Origin: Mansonella perstans
Lineage: Eukaryota > Nematoda > Chromadorea > Rhabditida > Onchocercidae
Assembly (NCBI GenBank): GCA_037074765.1
Contig: JBAMDO010000083.1
Span: forward strand, 1 to 64,000
DNA: 64,000 bases
Direction of reading: 5' to 3'
In this document: positions 1-12,681 of the stretch, piece after piece
How positions within the stretch are numbered: position 1 is the stretch's first letter
How the letters are laid out: the number at the start of each line of letters is the position of its first letter
Made by a program: the position numbers and the translations under genes
Notes under the pieces: generated by a model
Database searches by the model: none
What the model was told of the DNA's origin: nothing
Seen by the model: only the letters and a program-made list of their open reading frames with translations

Positions 1-168
1 CTAGTTGCTGCCTTCATCATCATCGTACTCATATTGCTGAAACGTTGGAATTCAGAAGTTATTTGCATGAGATATTGTACTCTACTTTTGAATTTATTTT
101 TAATTCATAGGAATGAATCAGATTGCAATCATTTGTCGAAATTTTCATTTTTCAATAATAAAAAGTGA
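1..168 (+). CDS. possible 3' end of an upstream membrane-protein gene (partial)
   Basis: The first frame of the window is open from base 1 to a TGA at 166-168, giving 55 residues. It begins with a hydrophobic run (LVAAFIIIVLILL) followed by basic KRW, like a single transmembrane helix with a cytoplasmic stop-transfer. The remainder is low-information. It could be the last exon of a gene that starts outside the window, or chance. A second frame that would start after the TAG at 2-4 is also open, so the frame is not certain. Family not recognised. Confidence 0.22.
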   Translation, partial: LVAAFIIIVLILLKRWNSEVICMRYCTLLLNLFLIHRNESDCNHLSKFSFFNNKK

Positions 169-1791
169 TTAAATTAAATTTGTTTTAAAATAAAATAAAT
201 CTATATTAACCTTGAATCTCCAATAAACATAACATTTTTCAAGGATAATAAAAAAATTATTTCATAAGTTTTTTTTTTTCTTTTTCACATTCATTTTCCA
301 GTTGTATGTCATCCAAATTCATAATTAAGCAGTTGAAATTTCAGCTGACGAATAAAAACGAGTTACAATGGAAATAATTCGAAGACTTGATCAAGTAAAT
401 GAATTCAGGAAATTGTGTCGAGCAAAACTAGATCATTAGCTTACATTCGTTTAAAAATGAATTGATGTGTTAAAATGTGTTCATTAATTTTTCTATTTTT
501 AGAATGTGAGTAACTAAGCTCAAAAGGATAGTAGTAGTGTCTTGATAACTTCCTCAATTAAATAAAGTTGTTTTCCAGCATTCCTGAAATTACGGTGACA
601 AAATTCATTTACTTTTTTCTTCTCGTGATTATTTCATGTACCTCTAATTTGATTTGTCATTTTTACTAAATTCTAATTTCAATTATTAAGAGGAAAATCA
701 AAATTTGTACTCGAATTTTAGTATAAAACATAACGCATCTATGGAAATAGATAATACTTTTTTTCAATTTCTTGTAGCTTTGCTTTTCATGTTATTGTCA
801 GACTTTGTCCTTCTTGTTTTTCTCTTTTTTTTTTTTTTATTAAACTTACATCAAGGAATGCTTACTTGTTTCAATTTTGTTGCTAAGAAAATTGCCTCAC
901 TTTTTTAAAATTTATATCGAGTCTCCGATCAGCAATTATCTACCCAATTCTTTTGCTGTTGGCATGTAAGCGGTGAAATTGTGTTTGTTATACAAATCAT
1001 CGGAAATTGCAATAGTCAAATCTATTCAGTAAAATAGCAAGCAGCTGCTACCTTTATCCAATCGGTTAAAGTAAATAAAAAAATGTTGTAAATTAAATTT
1101 TTCGAAAAATACTGTCAATTATGGCAATAACAGAAGGCTTTTTATTCTATTCCCTTCATCATGCATCGTTTACAGTGGTAATATCTATGAGGTGAATGAA
1201 AAATATCAAGCTAGTCTTATTTCCACTAATTTCAATTTTTTCTTTTTGCAATATTCAATAACATTTTGGTGATTTCTCATTAACATATGCGTATGTTTTC
1301 CAGATTTTTCAGTGGATAGTAGCACTTTTTTTTATTACTTTTAAGCCTTTAAATGATAGCAATAAAATAATTTTAAAATAACGCTATCATTTAATTGAAT
1401 ATTTTCAGAGAAAATAATAGTTAGGAATTTTTATTATCTTTTTGGAAGTTACAAAATGTTTATTAATTTTATCACTTAAAAATTCAAAAAATTGTTATGT
1501 AAAAAACATGAAAAAATTTAGTTTCAAATAAATTCATGAATGTTTTAAATTATCTACCGTTGTAGACTGGTGCAACGCTCAGAAGAAGCATCTTTGTTTT
1601 CTACAAAATCTTTCCATTACTAAATTAAAAAAACATTATTGAATTTAAGGGAAAATGGTAAAACTTGGATCAGTGTTGTCAAAATTGTGCTTCAATATAA
1701 ACTTTATTTAATTGAATAACTATCATTGTTTTTGACACGTGTAGCAAGTGACAGCAGTATTATCTTCGAAGCAGTAATACCAGCTTAAGTC
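169..1791. other. AT-rich intergenic stretch
   Basis: No convincing exon on either strand. The only longer open frame (705-908) is a low-complexity F/L-rich translation of T-rich DNA. A 12-bp inverted repeat sits at about 1350-1395. This is presumably the promoter and 5' region of the GPCR that follows. Confidence 0.5.
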
Positions 1792-4700
1792 ATGACGAAC
1801 TGTCCAATAATAGAAAGATTATCATCACATTTAACTGTCCATCAAATTATCATCGCTATTTCTTTGGTATGTCTATTGGCTACTTTATGTTTAAACTATA
1901 TCTTTAAATAACAATTTCAAAATTTTTCGTCCTTTTGAAGAATAACAAAATGAAAGAAATCTTCCAAATAGTTAACGTCGAGCAATTTTTAGAGAAAAGA
2001 TAAAATAACCCAGTATTATCTTGTATCTTTTATATTTTTCATAAAAAGATAGATTCTTTAGATGTAAAGATCAATATGTTGTTGTTGTTATATTTAAATA
2101 TATCACTCTGAAAAAATCTTATCTTTGTCTATCAAATCAAATTATTCTAGCTGCAAATTAATTGCTTTCATTTCAGACTATGCTGATATTTTTCGTGATA
2201 GTTGGAAATGCACTTGTCGTACTATCCGTAATCATTTATAAGCGTATGAGAACATTTACAAATAAATTATTGACATCACTTGCCATTTCTGGTAAGTTGA
2301 TCCGTTTAAAGTTAAGGAATGTATAAAAATTGAAAAAATATGCTTAAATAATGAATAATTTACAATTAACCTTAACATTTTATAGTATAAAGAAAGTTCT
2401 TTTTCTTGCATATTTTATTCATTGTCAAAACTTATTAATAATGATGCATCTATTATCAAGATTAATTAAGTTCGAAATAGATTATCACTTTAATTATTGA
2501 TATTACTAACCCATATCCATCTGACTAGTACTTCAATATAATTTTATATATATTTTATACTGGTTTAAGGTTTAATTGACCAGTATATAATAATATTTCA
2601 TATTCGTTTCCACAATATGAAATTTCTAAAATTAATTTATTTCGTTTTTTTTCTACTTTGATGCTATGTTGCCATTAAGATTATCATGGAAACATTTTTG
2701 GTTACGCTGATTGATTGTGAGTGTTCTGAGAAAATTCCATTTAAATTGACAAATTTCCAATTACAATGAAAATACTTACACAAATGATCAAATTTAGCTG
2801 ATAAATTCAAAATAATTCGTATATTAATTCTATAGAATTTTTGAATTTAAATGTATGAAATTCATATTTATAAAATCGATAAATACACTAATGGCAAAAA
2901 CACTTCATTCTTAACAATTCATTTAAAAATTAAGAAAATTGAGAATAGTTGAAAAATTTTCAGATCTCTTAGTTGGTCTATTCGTGATGCCATTATCGCT
3001 ATTGGATTTACTGTTAAATCATGCCTGGCCATTCGATATGCTATTGTGTAAAATATGGTCAACAAGTGATGTTCTTTTCTGTACAGCTTCCATACTCAAT
3101 CTTTGTATCATATCAATTGACCGCTATTTGGCCATTTCTAAGCCTTTAAAATATCTTAGTACAAGGTATTTGACTTTAAATACTTTAATGCTTAATTAAC
3201 AAAATATTATTCAATTAAAAAAATTTTTTTTGCTAGTGAAATTGAACTCTTATCTTGAACTATTTACCCAAGAGTGTAATCGTTAACCTTATAATAGCAA
3301 AACTGATAATAATTGGATTCGATGTTGGTAAAGTGATTTAATTTGCAAACATCTCTGATGCATGCATTATTTATGCAAGCACTAAAAGACAGCTGTTAGC
3401 TGCAATACATGAAATGCAAATATATTTGCACAAAGTTCAATCATCATCTGAAATCGCAATAATTTGTAAATTATCATTTTTAATTATCATTTATGAATAA
3501 ATGAAAGAGAAGGAAAAACTCCGAGTTAAAAAACAAATTATCTTGTTATCATTTTCTTCGAGTTAAAAAACAAGAAGAAAATGATAACAAGATAATTTGA
3601 GACTTGAGATAAAGAGATTTACAAACAATACATCCATATTCGATACAATAAAAGGAATTTAGAGAAATGATCTAATCTAAATTATCAGAATAGTCAAAAT
3701 GCTATCGATTTTTCTTATGTTACAAATGTTAATGATAATTTCATATCTCTTTGCAGAAATCGGAAAACGGCCGCCTTATTATTGGGCTCAGTTTGGCTGA
3801 TCTCGTTCATAGTGTGTACTCCGCCATGGATATTTCATTTCGATGATTACCCCACAATTAATCGTATGAATATTTCTGGATCTACTTCATGTTCGAATAT
3901 GATCGTTTGCGGTTACCCGGGTGGTATCATATATCGAATATACAGTTCGATGGCAAGCTTCTTCATTCCACTCTTGGTACATACAATTTAAGTTTACCTA
4001 TTTCTAAATAGTAGCAAAATCTGCTCTATTAATCTATACAAACAAGCAAATTACTTTTTTTTCTCATTTATCAAGTTAGTTAGAAACAGTAAATTTAACA
4101 TCGGAAAATTCAATATTGTAAAGCGAAGAAGTTTCTGGAAATTACATTTTAGCTGATGTGCTTGGTGTACTATAAAATATTCCGGATTGTATCGACGCGC
4201 GAAAAAGTTTTGTGGAGGAGTATCAATTTGAAATCATATGACAGATCCAGTAAAAGCTTCACCTCTATCAGCTTAAGCAAAGAGAGGTCAAATCAAAATT
4301 TTTTATGGATTCAAATTAAGTATATTGTCATTCTCCAATTTCAACTTTAATAATTATCAATCATAGGTGCAACAATCACACTATTTTCAAGAAGGCATCA
4401 CGTATTGAGTACAATTAGATTAATCTCACTATCTTAAGAATCATTCTTGCATGGTCCCACAACCACTTCACCCAAACTTAGCTAACCAAGATTGAGCATG
4501 AATTTCTGTGAAACGCATCTGCACCATAATCAAAGTAGACAGACTGGAGTTTTGGCACTTGCAGGTCACAGAACTTTCTTTTTGTCACGGAAAATGATAA
4601 TCTATTACTTGGAAATAATAAGGAATTATTCAAAATTACGAAATATTCAACACTTTTGGTCAATAGCAATTAGTATTAATCAACCTTCTGTTGCTGGACA

Positions 4701-6530
4701 TAAATAATTTCTGGACGATTGTGAAAAATGACAATAGTTGTGATAAAAAGAAAAGAAAATTTCAATTTAGAAAATTTATACAGACAATGTCTTCGTGGCT
4801 AGATTAAAATGTAAAAACCTAATCTATAATTGAAGTGATCATGTAAAGTGTGGTTTTTCAGGTCATTTTAAAGATATACCGACCATGACATCTGACCCGA
4901 AAGCTTTAACAGATTCCGTATACTTAAAACTTTTGTATTACGCAATTATTAGCAATAATTTTAGATCTAGTAATGAACATCAATGTACACAACCTAATGG
5001 TATGTCATATTCGAAAAAAGAATTAATTTCCGGCAAGCAAACAACAAATGATTTGATGTACAATGCTGTCAGTATTGATATATCTGCGCTTAAATCGAAT
5101 TCACCTACTTGTGAGATGATAACAAATGATGAATCAAAGGTCCTTTATTTCGGACACCTTTGCTGCTTATAAATACTTCAGTCTTTTTTAATTCTAAATA
5201 GTAAATACAGAATTAAGTATTATTGGTTTGAATATTTTCGTTGATTTATTTATATCAAAGTTTCAAAGATATATCACTGAAAAAGTTGAAATTTTTTCCT
5301 GACCCAGAAATGGATTTTAGTAAATTGTCAAATGCTGACAAACCTCAAAACCTTTCAGATATCTGAATCTTTTCAGATTGATTGCTATACGATTGACTAA
5401 TTACTGAAAGAATAAGATTAAATATTAAGATGAACTTTGATATTGCCAACCAACTGAATGCTTAATAGTAATTGAAAAAGTTTGATTATGGTTTAAAATT
5501 CATTTCCCATTAAGTAAATAACAGAAGGATATTGATTCAAAATTCAATCAATTAAAGAAAGTGGTAAATTATCATTGCAGGCTTGCCTAGAAAAAACTGG
5601 TAAAAGAATAAGCCAAAAATGTTGTATATATCTGAAAAATTCTTTTATTTTAGTTACCGGTGAATCGTATGGATACTGATACTGACGATGGACTTGTGCA
5701 ATCACTAGCCAGAATTGCACAAAATTGTTATCTCAAGTTACAGTCTCATCAAAAAATGCTAGCCAAAGCGGATGATCGTTGCCAAAGTTGCGGCCCTAAA
5801 AAATGTACTAGCAATTCCAGGGAGAAAATTATTTATATGAAAGAACGAAAAGCATTGAAAACGATTTCCATTCTTTTTTTTGGTATTTATATTAAATATG
5901 TTATTTGTTATAATAACAATCTAAATAAACACAGATCGATAAAATTCATTTAAAAAGATTTAAAAAACTATTCAATAATTGTATCGAATTTTTTAATTGT
6001 TTAACGATAGTGCTTTGTAATTTTTTCATTTTTGAAAATTGCTATATTTCAACAAAGTTTTAGTTAATTAGCCCTAGCATTAACTGATTCATCCTTTAAT
6101 TCAATAAATTTCAGCATTTTCAATATGTTGGCTTCCATTCTTTGTCATTTATCTGATCGAAGTGCTAGTGAGCAGCTCAAATGAAATTATTCGTGCGACA
6201 CAAGAAATTTTCCTATGGCTAGGCTATTCAAATTCTGTCAGTCTTTGTTAAAAAATTGAAAATTTTTAATTTTTTTTAAATACAACTGTATGTTAAAACA
6301 ATGTATCGCACGATTAAAATTTTGAAATAACACATTTTCTTGATCATTTTGATATAATATTTTGACTTTCAATTGAAAATTTCCACATGAAATTGCAGGT
6401 GTTGAATCCATTAATCTATACGATGTATAATCATGATTTCCGGCGATGTTTTCGTGATCTCTTAACACTGGGATTCTTGAAAAAACGACGATCAATGAGT
6501 ATCCGTAAACTCTATCAATACACCTGTTAA
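1792..6530 (+). CDS. biogenic-amine-type class A GPCR (octopamine/tyramine/alpha-adrenergic-like)
   Basis: A seven-transmembrane receptor for a monoamine, expected at the neuronal or muscle plasma membrane and coupled to G proteins. Exons: 1792-1866, 2177-2291, 2964-3165, 3757-3976, 4153-4249, 4862-5139, 5654-5882, 6115-6236, 6399-6530; phases match and give 489 residues. Seen in the translation: GN in TM1, LAISDLLVG in TM2, Cys92, the amine-binding Asp99 in TM3, DRY at 116-118, YSSMASFFIP in TM5 with the serines that contact catechol or phenol rings, FSICWLPFF in TM6, and WLGYSNSVLNPLIY in TM7. Asp99 and DRY are 17 residues apart, the canonical distance. The third cytoplasmic loop is long and spans exons 5-7. 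The TM5-TM7 pattern is closest to octopamine/tyramine receptors, but the exact ligand is inference. The exon 5 donor at 4249/4250 was chosen because the stronger-looking one at 4286 puts a stop in the next exon. Extra 5' exons cannot be excluded. Confidence 0.9.
3534..3599. repeat. 26-bp perfect inverted repeat in GPCR intron 3
   Basis: Arms 3534-3559 and 3574-3599 are exact reverse complements, separated by 14 bases. The sequence CGAGTTAAAAAACAA also occurs as a direct repeat next to and within the loop. It can form a long hairpin inside the intron transcript. Confidence 0.85.
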
Positions 6531-7639
6531 AACTATCCATCAGTTTTCAATATGACTCATTTTTGCTCAAATATTTTATTTTATCTTTTTATCCATTATT
6601 TTTTTCTTCACTTATTATTAATGTCACTTGATATACCTAATCAGAGGCACAAACAAGAAAAACATTGAAATTTGAGATAAAAAAATTAAATATATAAACA
6701 AAATTAAACACAACTATCAGTCATATCTAACAATTTAATCATTTTCATTAAAATGTTAATTAATTTGTGTAATTAATTCTTAATTTCAAATTCTAATTAA
6801 TGGAAATGTATTGCGAATTGCATTTTTCCTTTTTTTTTTGTTTTTTGATATTTTTTATTACTAGTTAATTGGATTTATTTTATAAAGTAATTTGATTAAA
6901 ATGATTCCAAATTCCGAAAAAATTTAAAAAACTTAGGAAATATAAAACTTCTATTTACTCGGAAACATTAATTATCCATAATCATACAGTTAAAAACCAT
7001 AATTATGGTTTAGCAATATGCTTAACTTATATTCCATTCTCAGTTTTTATTCGATCTCTGTAAAAAATACCTCCTGCATTCGTGTCTTTCGTTTTCATTA
7101 CTGTTTCTATTACAAATATGCGTGTAATTGAAGAATTGAAAACTTTAAGAAGTTAAAATTTTTCACATGCGACAGACTTAATTTGAAATCAGATCTGTTT
7201 TATTTAGTTTAGCATTAAGTGTAGGCAAATGTTATATTATGCAGGCGACAATAAAAATAATATTGTCTAGCGGTTCAAATAGAATTACTTCATCTAAAAT
7301 TTAGGGAGAGAGAAAGTTAAAAGAGAAGCACAGCAAAGATAATTTCCGCCAAAATTAAAATTTCGTACTAAAGAAGATAAAGATCTCATTTGTTGATATA
7401 ATAAATGCTTATTTTTTATAGTTAAATTTTTTAAAATATTTAATTAAATTTGTTGTAAAAGAATGGCTTTTCTTTCATTTAAAAAATGTTAAAAAATATT
7501 AATTTCAAAAACTGAAATTGATCAAAACAAGCGAACAATTAAGCAAAAAGTAATAATAAAAAGAGAAAATTTAACTGATGAACGGTTTGTTTAAGCATAT
7601 ATAGAAGATCATCGATCACTTTGCAGTGTAAATGCCAAT
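6531..7639. other. intergenic between convergent genes
   Basis: This holds the 3' ends of the plus-strand GPCR and the minus-strand coiled-coil gene. Only AT-rich sequence with T and A runs is seen. No exon, RNA gene or repeat recognised. Confidence 0.6.
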
Positions 7640-10600
7640 TCATTGATAAGTGCGAAATAGTTTAGAAATGTGAATTTTATTTTTCAAATTTGTCCACACT
7701 TGGTGTTGCTCTTCATCTGATAGATGAAGTGTATCTGACAGGTTACGTAATAGTTGCATTCGTTCTTCATCAGAACTGAAATACTAGTCTGCTACTTATT
7801 TTGTTAATTTTTAATAAAAAATAAATTTTTTTGCAACCCATGCAAACAATTTATTGATGAAATTTCTATAGTCTAAGAAAAAATCTATCGAACTATTTAT
7901 GAGTGAAATGGCAAGCCAAATGGAAATGTTATATGACTAACGTTTAAACAAAAAGAGGTCAAAATATTTAAAGATATTTCAGAAAACAAAATTTGAACTG
8001 TGCAAGAATTCAAGATTTGTCAGGTGCTAATTAAGTTATTGAGTTAATTTGAGTATTGTTCGCAGCAAACTAGAACAATGAAAAAATTCTGTTAGAACTT
8101 CACTATTATTAATAATTAATTGCACCTGGTAAGATATTTTAGAAGGAGACGTTTTATTGAGGTGAAGGAGGGGAAATCAAGTTTTGTTTGCGATTCTAAT
8201 GAATCATCTCCAGAAATACGATCAACTTCTGCTAATGATTGCTTCAGTTTGCTGATCCGAATTTTCTGAGCTCGTATTGCACGATCTCGATCAGTTATCA
8301 TTCCTTCCAATTCAAACACTTTCGTTTGCCACTAAATTGCAACAACTTTCTATCACAAAAGACATGTTTGTGGAAAATTCTCTTGAAGTATAAGGATTTC
8401 AGCATCAGTAGAATTTGTGATATAATCGTTATGAAATTAGAAAATTTATTGTTGATGAAAGCGAATTATTCTAGTTCTTTTTTTCTCTCTTCCTGCTTAG
8501 TTTCCTTTTGCCTCACCGAAAGAAAAAAAAAAGAAAAAAAAAGAACAGAAGAATCTTTCTTACTCGTTGAACAATTTCTGAAATACTTTCACCATTTAAG
8601 ATCATTTTTTGCAATTCAAGTTCTCTGGTAACATCATCAAGATCCATTGAAAGACGTTCTCGTTCAATAGACCATTCTCGTTTCTCAAATTCAATCTACA
8701 AAAATTAATTTTTATCACCAATATGAAATATGTTCTAACATTAATCTACAGAACCGTACGCAAATGACAATGAAGATTTCAATAATTTGAGTAGTTAATA
8801 AAAAAAATACAATACAATAAATCATACAGCAAACTGTACTCATAAATTAAGTATTAAGGTTTATTTCAAATGAATACTTAACTACCTAAAACAAAAATAT
8901 TTCAATCAATTTGAAGTTTGAAAGTTACTCGTATTCAATATTTATAATTTAGTTAACTTATTGCTGAATCAATGCTTACTCTTATTATTAAATGGTATAC
9001 CTGCCGCGAGAGTGAAGCGTTCCTAACAAGCAAACCGTCTCGTTCGTCAATAATTTCTTTCAATTTCATATGATTTTGATCAGATTCATCTCTGCAATTC
9101 ATTACCATACAGAGAATGATATTTTTGGTTACAGTAAGACTGTGAAAAAATTAGAAAAAATTTGAGATTATAATAAATGACAAATTTGTTCATATATTAT
9201 TTTAATAAAAATTGAAAAGGAGAAACAACTTAATAGGATCTGCTAATTGATAATGAAGTATAAGCAGAACTGATAAAGTTGAGTACAACAAAGAAAATTG
9301 GTCAATTTTTTTTTGATCAATGACTGATTACCCAGAAGCTTGATAAATTAGAAGATATAAGCTATTTTTTCCTTGATCTTATCATAAATCACTTCATTCT
9401 CTAATGCTGCATCAATTCTTTGCTCTGTCAGTCCCTTATCAACTTTCTGGTTTTAATTTCTTTAAATTCGTGGAAAGAAAATTTGATAAATTGCACCTGA
9501 AGAATGTATGGAAAGATTTTGATTAATAATAAATTAGGAAGTTTTAATTTTACACATTCTACACTTAACCAATAGAATTATTGTACTTCATTTTTTTTTT
9601 TTTTTTTTTTTTTGATTGTAAAATTCAACAAAAAAGTGAAAATGACAAACCCAACAGATTCAATCACTGATTGCAATCTTTTACAATTATATTCCAAAGC
9701 TCTAATCCGATCATACAACTTTCCAATTTCCAAATTTTTCTCATTCAGTCCATTCCGAAATATTCGCAGTTGTTTATCTTTCTTCTCAATTAAACGACAT
9801 AATTCATTTAACTGACTCTTTGCAGTTGTGTATTTCTAAAAAAGTATATTGTTTTAATTTACTTGACAGTAACTCTTGCACAATTCATGCTTATCGTATT
9901 TGTCCATACCTATTTAATAGAGCAAAAACAAGCGAAAATAGAATTCACATTTAACACATAACTTGGGTGACTATTCATTTCATTAAGCAATGGATATTAC
10001 CGAATGTTGATCACAATGCTAATTCAGTAAAACTACGAATGGTGTCTTAGAAATTCTGAAAATTACCTTGTATTTATTGCTGATCCGCAAACAACTACTT
10101 CGATCACTATTAGTTTCTTGTGATTGCTCAGTTCTAAAAAACACTGAACAAAGTGATTGGTCAAAAATTTGAATTTTTAGATAGGATTAGTGATTGAAAA
10201 ACTTACAAACATTATTTATTGCTGAATATTCCCTAGAAGCTTCTTTCATAAGAGAGTTTTGAAATGACAAATATAAATCATAAAAGCATACTTCGCATTG
10301 ATTTCCATTCCTTGATCAACATTAGGCGTGGGATAGAAGGATGACGTTGATGCTGTTGTAACTGATAACGGCGAATATGATGACAATTGCGCAACTACAA
10401 TATCCGTTTATTCTCTTCTTACATATCGCAAACAATGTTTTCGAGATTCCTTGGACATTTCGTATTACAAAAAAAGATTAGTTCAATTTGTTTAGAATTT
10501 CAAAGTACCAAGCACAATTGGTTTTACTAATTGCATACAATCACATCAATGTTACGTTCTTTCTTAAATCTATCTGCCGGAAGTTTCATACCACAACTTT

Positions 10601-11275
10601 CATCATCTTATACATATGCGTCATCTACATGAATGTAGTGTGCACAGTTGGATTTGACTAAGTGGAATGTATAACAATGAAGGAAAAAGTAGCACAGTTT
10701 AAAACGTTTATGAATAAATAAATAAATGAATAATCCCTTCAAACATTTAACGAAATCTAACTGAAAATAATTTAAACCCCCGGGAGTAATTTAAAACCAT
10801 CAATTTAAACTAATGCGATTTAAGCAGAAGTTTTTGTTGAAAATAAAAAAAATTACCACTGGAGTCATCAATCAAGTCTGAATCATCATTACTAAGGCGT
10901 CTACTTGACTGATCATAATTCGATTGTAGCATCTGTAAAATGAATCTGTTATTTTGAAATTATATTCCAATCAGATTAATAAATTCAGTTAATTTCTTTT
11001 CCTTCGTCTTTTACTAATAGGTTATTAATTAATTTCAGAAAATGATTTTTATGAAATTTTAAATACGAAAACAATAAGCTAACCGGCGAGGTTCGACTTA
11101 GAGACTGATTAGAATCATTTGATGATTTATCTTCCAAACGTTCGTCTAAATGAGTATGGGACAGTTTTACTGATTTGACAAATGATCTGTCCCCAACAGT
11201 ATTACCATATGGTACCGAAAAGGTCAATCGCTCATTAGTTCGTCTCTTATCATCGTGATTTTCTTGATTATACAT
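7640..11275 (-). CDS. coiled-coil protein of unknown function
   Basis: Nine minus-strand exons assemble in phase: 11275-11084, 10932-10857, 10394-10292, 10133-10067, 9835-9651, 9091-9001, 8695-8564, 8331-8126 and 7775-7640, giving 395 residues. The first ~165 residues are polar, Ser/Asp-rich and probably disordered. From the exon at 9835 onward the protein is a charged heptad-like coiled coil (for example KSQLNELCRLIEKKDKQLR and FEKREWSIERERL). The last exon has an acidic repeat-like pair, SDEERMQLLRNLSDTLHLSDEE. The start ATG lies 19 bases after a TTTGCAG acceptor at about 11295, a likely trans-splice site. The last exon is supported by phase: the donor at 8125 ends AG and the acceptor at 7776 supplies T. 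It resembles centrosomal, Golgi or cytoskeletal coiled-coil proteins only in general character, and I do not recognise the family. Confidence 0.72.
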
Positions 11276-11472
11276 TATTTTAAATTTATAATCACTGCAA
11301 ATGGATTATCTTAAAATTATTCGTATTATTTTACGAGCATATTTATCGTAAAAATTATTTTGAAAGCATATTTATCGTAAAAAAAAAAAGTTGTTTTTAC
11401 ATTATTTTGAATTTATAATCACTAATATTGTAATGTACATATTACTAAAAAATGTTTTTCTACTTTTTTGAA

Positions 11473-11815
11473 ATAAACAGCCTTTTTCTGTTTATGTAAC
11501 TATTTATCTGGAGTAAATATTTCCATTTACTGCTTGCGATTTACCCGAGTAAATATGAGGGAAAACATAAGGTCTACTCTTATTTAATCTTGTTCCTAGT
11601 GTTGGTTACTGGACTACCAATGTTGTCATTGTTATGTGGACTCTTACCGCACCTTTTCACCGCTTACCTAGAATACTTTAGGCGGTAACTTTCTGTAGCC
11701 CTATAACTAGAGTTACGCCGGCGGGCGTTACTATTCTTCCTTGGAGTTCGGATTATTCTCTGTTGTGCTTATCACACATAGTACCAGACAACGGACCTAT
11801 AGCAAAGTAATCGTT
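11473..11815 (-). pseudogene. bacterial-type RNase P RNA (rnpB)-like relic, probable Wolbachia-derived nuclear insertion
   Basis: Read on the minus strand, this GC-richer island carries the conserved blocks of bacterial type A RNase P RNA in the right order. They are TCCGAACTCCA (for GUCCGGGCUCC), GTAACGCCCGCCGG, CTACAGAAAGTTACCGCC (for CACAGAAA..ACCGCC), GGTAAGCGGTGAAAAGG, GGTGCGGTAAGAG, GGAACAAGATTAAATAAG (for GGAGCAAGRCCAAAUAGG), CTCGGGTAAATCGC, CCAGATAAAT, and a 3' end like ACAGAA..GGCTTAT. Near-complete length (~340 bases) suggests one insertion of the whole gene. Several universally conserved bases differ: GAGGAAAGUCC reads GAGAATAATCC, and AAAUAGG reads AAATAAG. It therefore looks decayed rather than functional. 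Nematode nuclear RNase P RNA lacks these bacterial-specific loops. Origin from a Rickettsiales endosymbiont is inference from the host type; the 5' end is approximate. Confidence 0.75.
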
Positions 11816-11949
11816 GCTATAAAAAGGAAAGTTAGGCTAATAAATTTGATATGGAAGAAGTCATATTAAATCAAAAAAATTAGTGAATGAAGTTAGAAAA
11901 TGAAGTGGCAAAATGAAAGAAATAACTTAAATTAGAAATTGCAAAATTT

Positions 11950-12125
11950 TTAATAATCATGGACGATAAAATGTCACATATCCTTGAGTTTCATATTGTT
12001 GTCAAAATATGTCGTACGGGTTGTTGTGACATTAAAACAGTAGATATTCAAGAAACGCCGGCTGGAATTTAGTAAATATTCCTCGTCAACATGCGCTACA
12101 GTGTTTTGAAGTGCTTTAAATTAGT
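11950..12125. other. coding-like stretch of ambiguous strand next to the rnpB relic
   Basis: On the plus strand an ATG frame from about 11959 encodes 38 residues ending QETPAGI then stops. On the minus strand an overlapping frame of about 48 codons (including VDEEYLLNSSRRF) is open to a TGA. Codon composition is less AT-biased than the surroundings. It could be more inserted bacterial DNA or a gene relic. Not recognised. Confidence 0.2.
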
Positions 12126-12681
12126 TTTACACTAATGTAACATAATAGGACTTTCCTTTTCCTTCAGAAATAATTTTATGAAGCACTTTGCAATTTTCGT
12201 TTTAAATAAGGTAAATGAAATTGCTTGTTTTCAGAATTCTATCCCTTTCAACTTATTTCAAATCTTTGTTTAAAGTCATTGACTGCTTTACCAGTTATAA
12301 AAATTATTTTAATTTCTCAGAGAGAATAAAAGCACAGGGAAAATTGCAGGTCAAATTTGCATAAAACTAATACTATTTCTAATTCGAATTACTTCCATGA
12401 TAGGTATAAATTTTCAAATTCTTCACATGTTGTTAATTTTGCACCTTTTAATCGCTAAGCTAAATTTTAGCAGAAACCACATGTACATATATGTCAAATA
12501 AAATAATTTGAGCACAGGTAATGAAAGAAATGATGAATGTCATGTCTTATCAAAACATTAAATGAAAAGATGTGATAAGTTAAAATAAAACTAAATAAAA
12601 TGAAACAAGTTCATGAGTGAAAAACATGCAATAATAGATTCAAATGTTTGGCGTTATCAATATCATTGTTTAAAGAATTAA

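Noticed and set aside
8239..8631. 130-codon plus-strand open frame
   Set aside because: Antisense of two coiled-coil exons and the intron between them; the minus strand has matching splice phases.
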